DNA from: Pseudomonas taetrolens
GTDB taxonomy: Bacteria > Pseudomonadota > Gammaproteobacteria > Pseudomonadales > Pseudomonadaceae
Assembly (NCBI RefSeq): GCF_900475285.1
Contig: NZ_LS483370.1
Span: forward strand, 2,990,001 to 3,054,000
Direction of reading: 5' to 3'
DNA: 64,000 nt
In this document: piece after piece, positions 63,218 through 64,000 of the stretch
Position numbering within the stretch: position 1 is the stretch's first letter
How the letters are laid out: the number at the start of each line of letters is the position of its first letter
Position numbers and translations under genes: made by a program
The notes under the pieces: model-generated
Seen by the model: only the letters and a program-made list of their open reading frames with translations
What the model was told of the DNA's origin: nothing
The model's database searches: none

Positions 63218-63769
63218 TTACTTCTTCTTTTTCGGGGCGATGACCATAATCAGTTGGCGTCCTTCCATCTTAGGATGCTGTTCGACGGTTCCGTATTCAA
63301 CCAGGTCACCTTCAACCCGCTTCAACAGTTCCATACCCAGCTCCTGGTGGGCCATCTCACGACCGCGGAATCTTAACGATACCTTGGCCCTGTCCCCATC
63401 ACTCAGGAAACGTACCAGGTTGCGCAGTTTTACCTGGTAATCCCCTTCCTCCGTCCCTGGACGAAACTTGATTTCTTTAACTTGAATCTGTTTCTGGTTT
63501 TTCTTTGCAGCAGCAATCTGCTTCTTCTTTTCGAAGATCGATTTGCCGTAGTCCATCAGCTTACAAACTGGGGGTACTGCATCAGCGGAAATTTCCACCA
63601 AATCCAGTTTGGCCTCTTCAGCTTTAAGAAGCGCGTCTTCAATTGACACAATCCCAAGCTGCTCGCCTTCAGCTCCAATTAACCGAACCTCGCGTGCCGA
63701 GATATTCTCGTTGATCGGGGCCTTCGGTGCAGCTCGTTTATCTTGTCTCATTTCACGCTTAATAATAAT
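63218..63769 (-). CDS. infC: translation initiation factor IF-3, ATT start
   Basis: A 183-residue IF-3 with N-domain ([20 protein letters not shown]) and C-domain ([20 protein letters not shown]). The start is the non-standard codon ATT at 63767-63769, followed by [10 protein letters not shown], with GGAG four bases upstream. An ATG at 63751 would remove six conserved residues. ATT (AUU) starts underlie IF-3 autoregulation in E. coli. The first A is shared with the thrS stop TAA. Confidence 0.95.
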   Translation of the reverse strand: MIIKREMRQDKRAAPKAPINENISAREVRLIGAEGEQLGIVSIEDALLKAEEAKLDLVEISADAVPPVCKLMDYGKSIFEKKKQIAAAKKNQKQIQVKEIKFRPGTEEGDYQVKLRNLVRFLSDGDRAKVSLRFRGREMAHQELGMELLKRVEGDLVEYGTVEQHPKMEGRQLIMVIAPKKKK

Positions 63770-64000
63770 TACTCCGAATCATGGCGACCACGCCGGGAAA
63801 CCGCTTGTGCGAGGAATTCAGCGAATTGCGCGACGGGCATCGAGCCCAAGTCAGCACCTTCACGTGTACGCACAGCGACAGTCTGCATCTCGACTTCCCG
63901 ATCTCCGATAACCAAGAGATAAGGAACCTTGAGCAAAGTATGCTCGCGGATTTTAAAGCCGATCTTTTCATTTCTCAAGTCAGACTTGGCACGAAATCCG
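63769..64000 (-). CDS. thrS: threonyl-tRNA synthetase, C-terminal part (partial)
   Basis: The last 76 codons of Thr[21 protein letters not shown], then [20 protein letters not shown] and [13 protein letters not shown], the C-terminal anticodon-binding domain. The gene continues beyond the right edge. Its TAA stop overlaps the infC ATT start by one base. Confidence 0.96.
   Translation of the reverse strand, partial: GFRAKSDLRNEKIGFKIREHTLLKVPYLLVIGDREVEMQTVAVRTREGADLGSMPVAQFAEFLAQAVSRRGRHDSE

Overview
The window is about 64 kb of a gammaproteobacterial chromosome, most probably a Pseudomonas of the fluorescens/putida kind. The right end is the conserved block thrS-infC-rpmI-rplT-pheS-pheT-ihfA-merR-tRNA-Pro, read on the minus strand. 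The rest is typical of pseudomonads: oprB/gcd for periplasmic glucose oxidation, OprD and TonB-dependent outer-membrane proteins, many LysR and AraC regulators, and remnants of P2/R-pyocin-like tail genes. No database search was possible, so family names rest on motifs, length and gene order.

1-20.1 kb is a mosaic of small regulator-plus-target units: AraC with a divergent dehydrogenase start, a YcaC-like hydrolase facing a LysR gene, LysR facing a NepI-like exporter plus a secreted-type alpha/beta hydrolase, a patch of degenerate DNA (6.7-8.5 kb) with truncated regulators, Rrf2 facing a methyltransferase, LysR with an aldo/keto reductase, MerR facing a DUF2938 membrane protein over a SoxR-box-like palindrome, and GNAT against a GlxA-type regulator. 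A cysteine hydrolase is followed by a complete TAXI-TRAP uptake operon (binding protein, fused permease, DUF1850).

20.1-33.4 kb holds two unrelated methyltransferase/SRPBCC genes, an arsRBCH operon with a visible operator, a LysE exporter with an AraC gene, a siderophore receptor with a Fur box, and oprB divergent from gcd. 33.4-39.8 kb is a carboxylate module: LysR, a PrpF/GalD-family isomerase, a DctA-type symporter, a CitMHS transporter and an OprD-type porin.

40.0-58.3 kb is an accessory zone built leftward from the 3' end of tRNA-Pro(GGG). An intact tyrosine integrase lies beside the tRNA. About 12.4 kb away there is a degenerate copy of the integrase tail followed by a 45-bp copy of the tRNA 3' half, so two related elements seem to have inserted in tandem. 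Both carry decayed pieces of the same phage tail/lysis module (gpX, gpU, gpD, GH19 lysozyme, Rz/Rz1). The inner element now carries an MFS exporter and a five-gene chaperone-usher fimbrial operon, bordered by IS66 and IS5 relics. The outer part holds an amino-acid-type ABC importer (binding protein interrupted by an in-frame TAG) with a flavin-dependent monooxygenase, and a lipoprotein gene.

I found no clear new defence or signalling system. The most unusual things are the tandem decayed elements at tRNA-Pro, the in-frame gpX-gpD-lysozyme chimera, the nonsense-interrupted ABC binding protein, and the exporter gene bracketed by related palindromic repeats.
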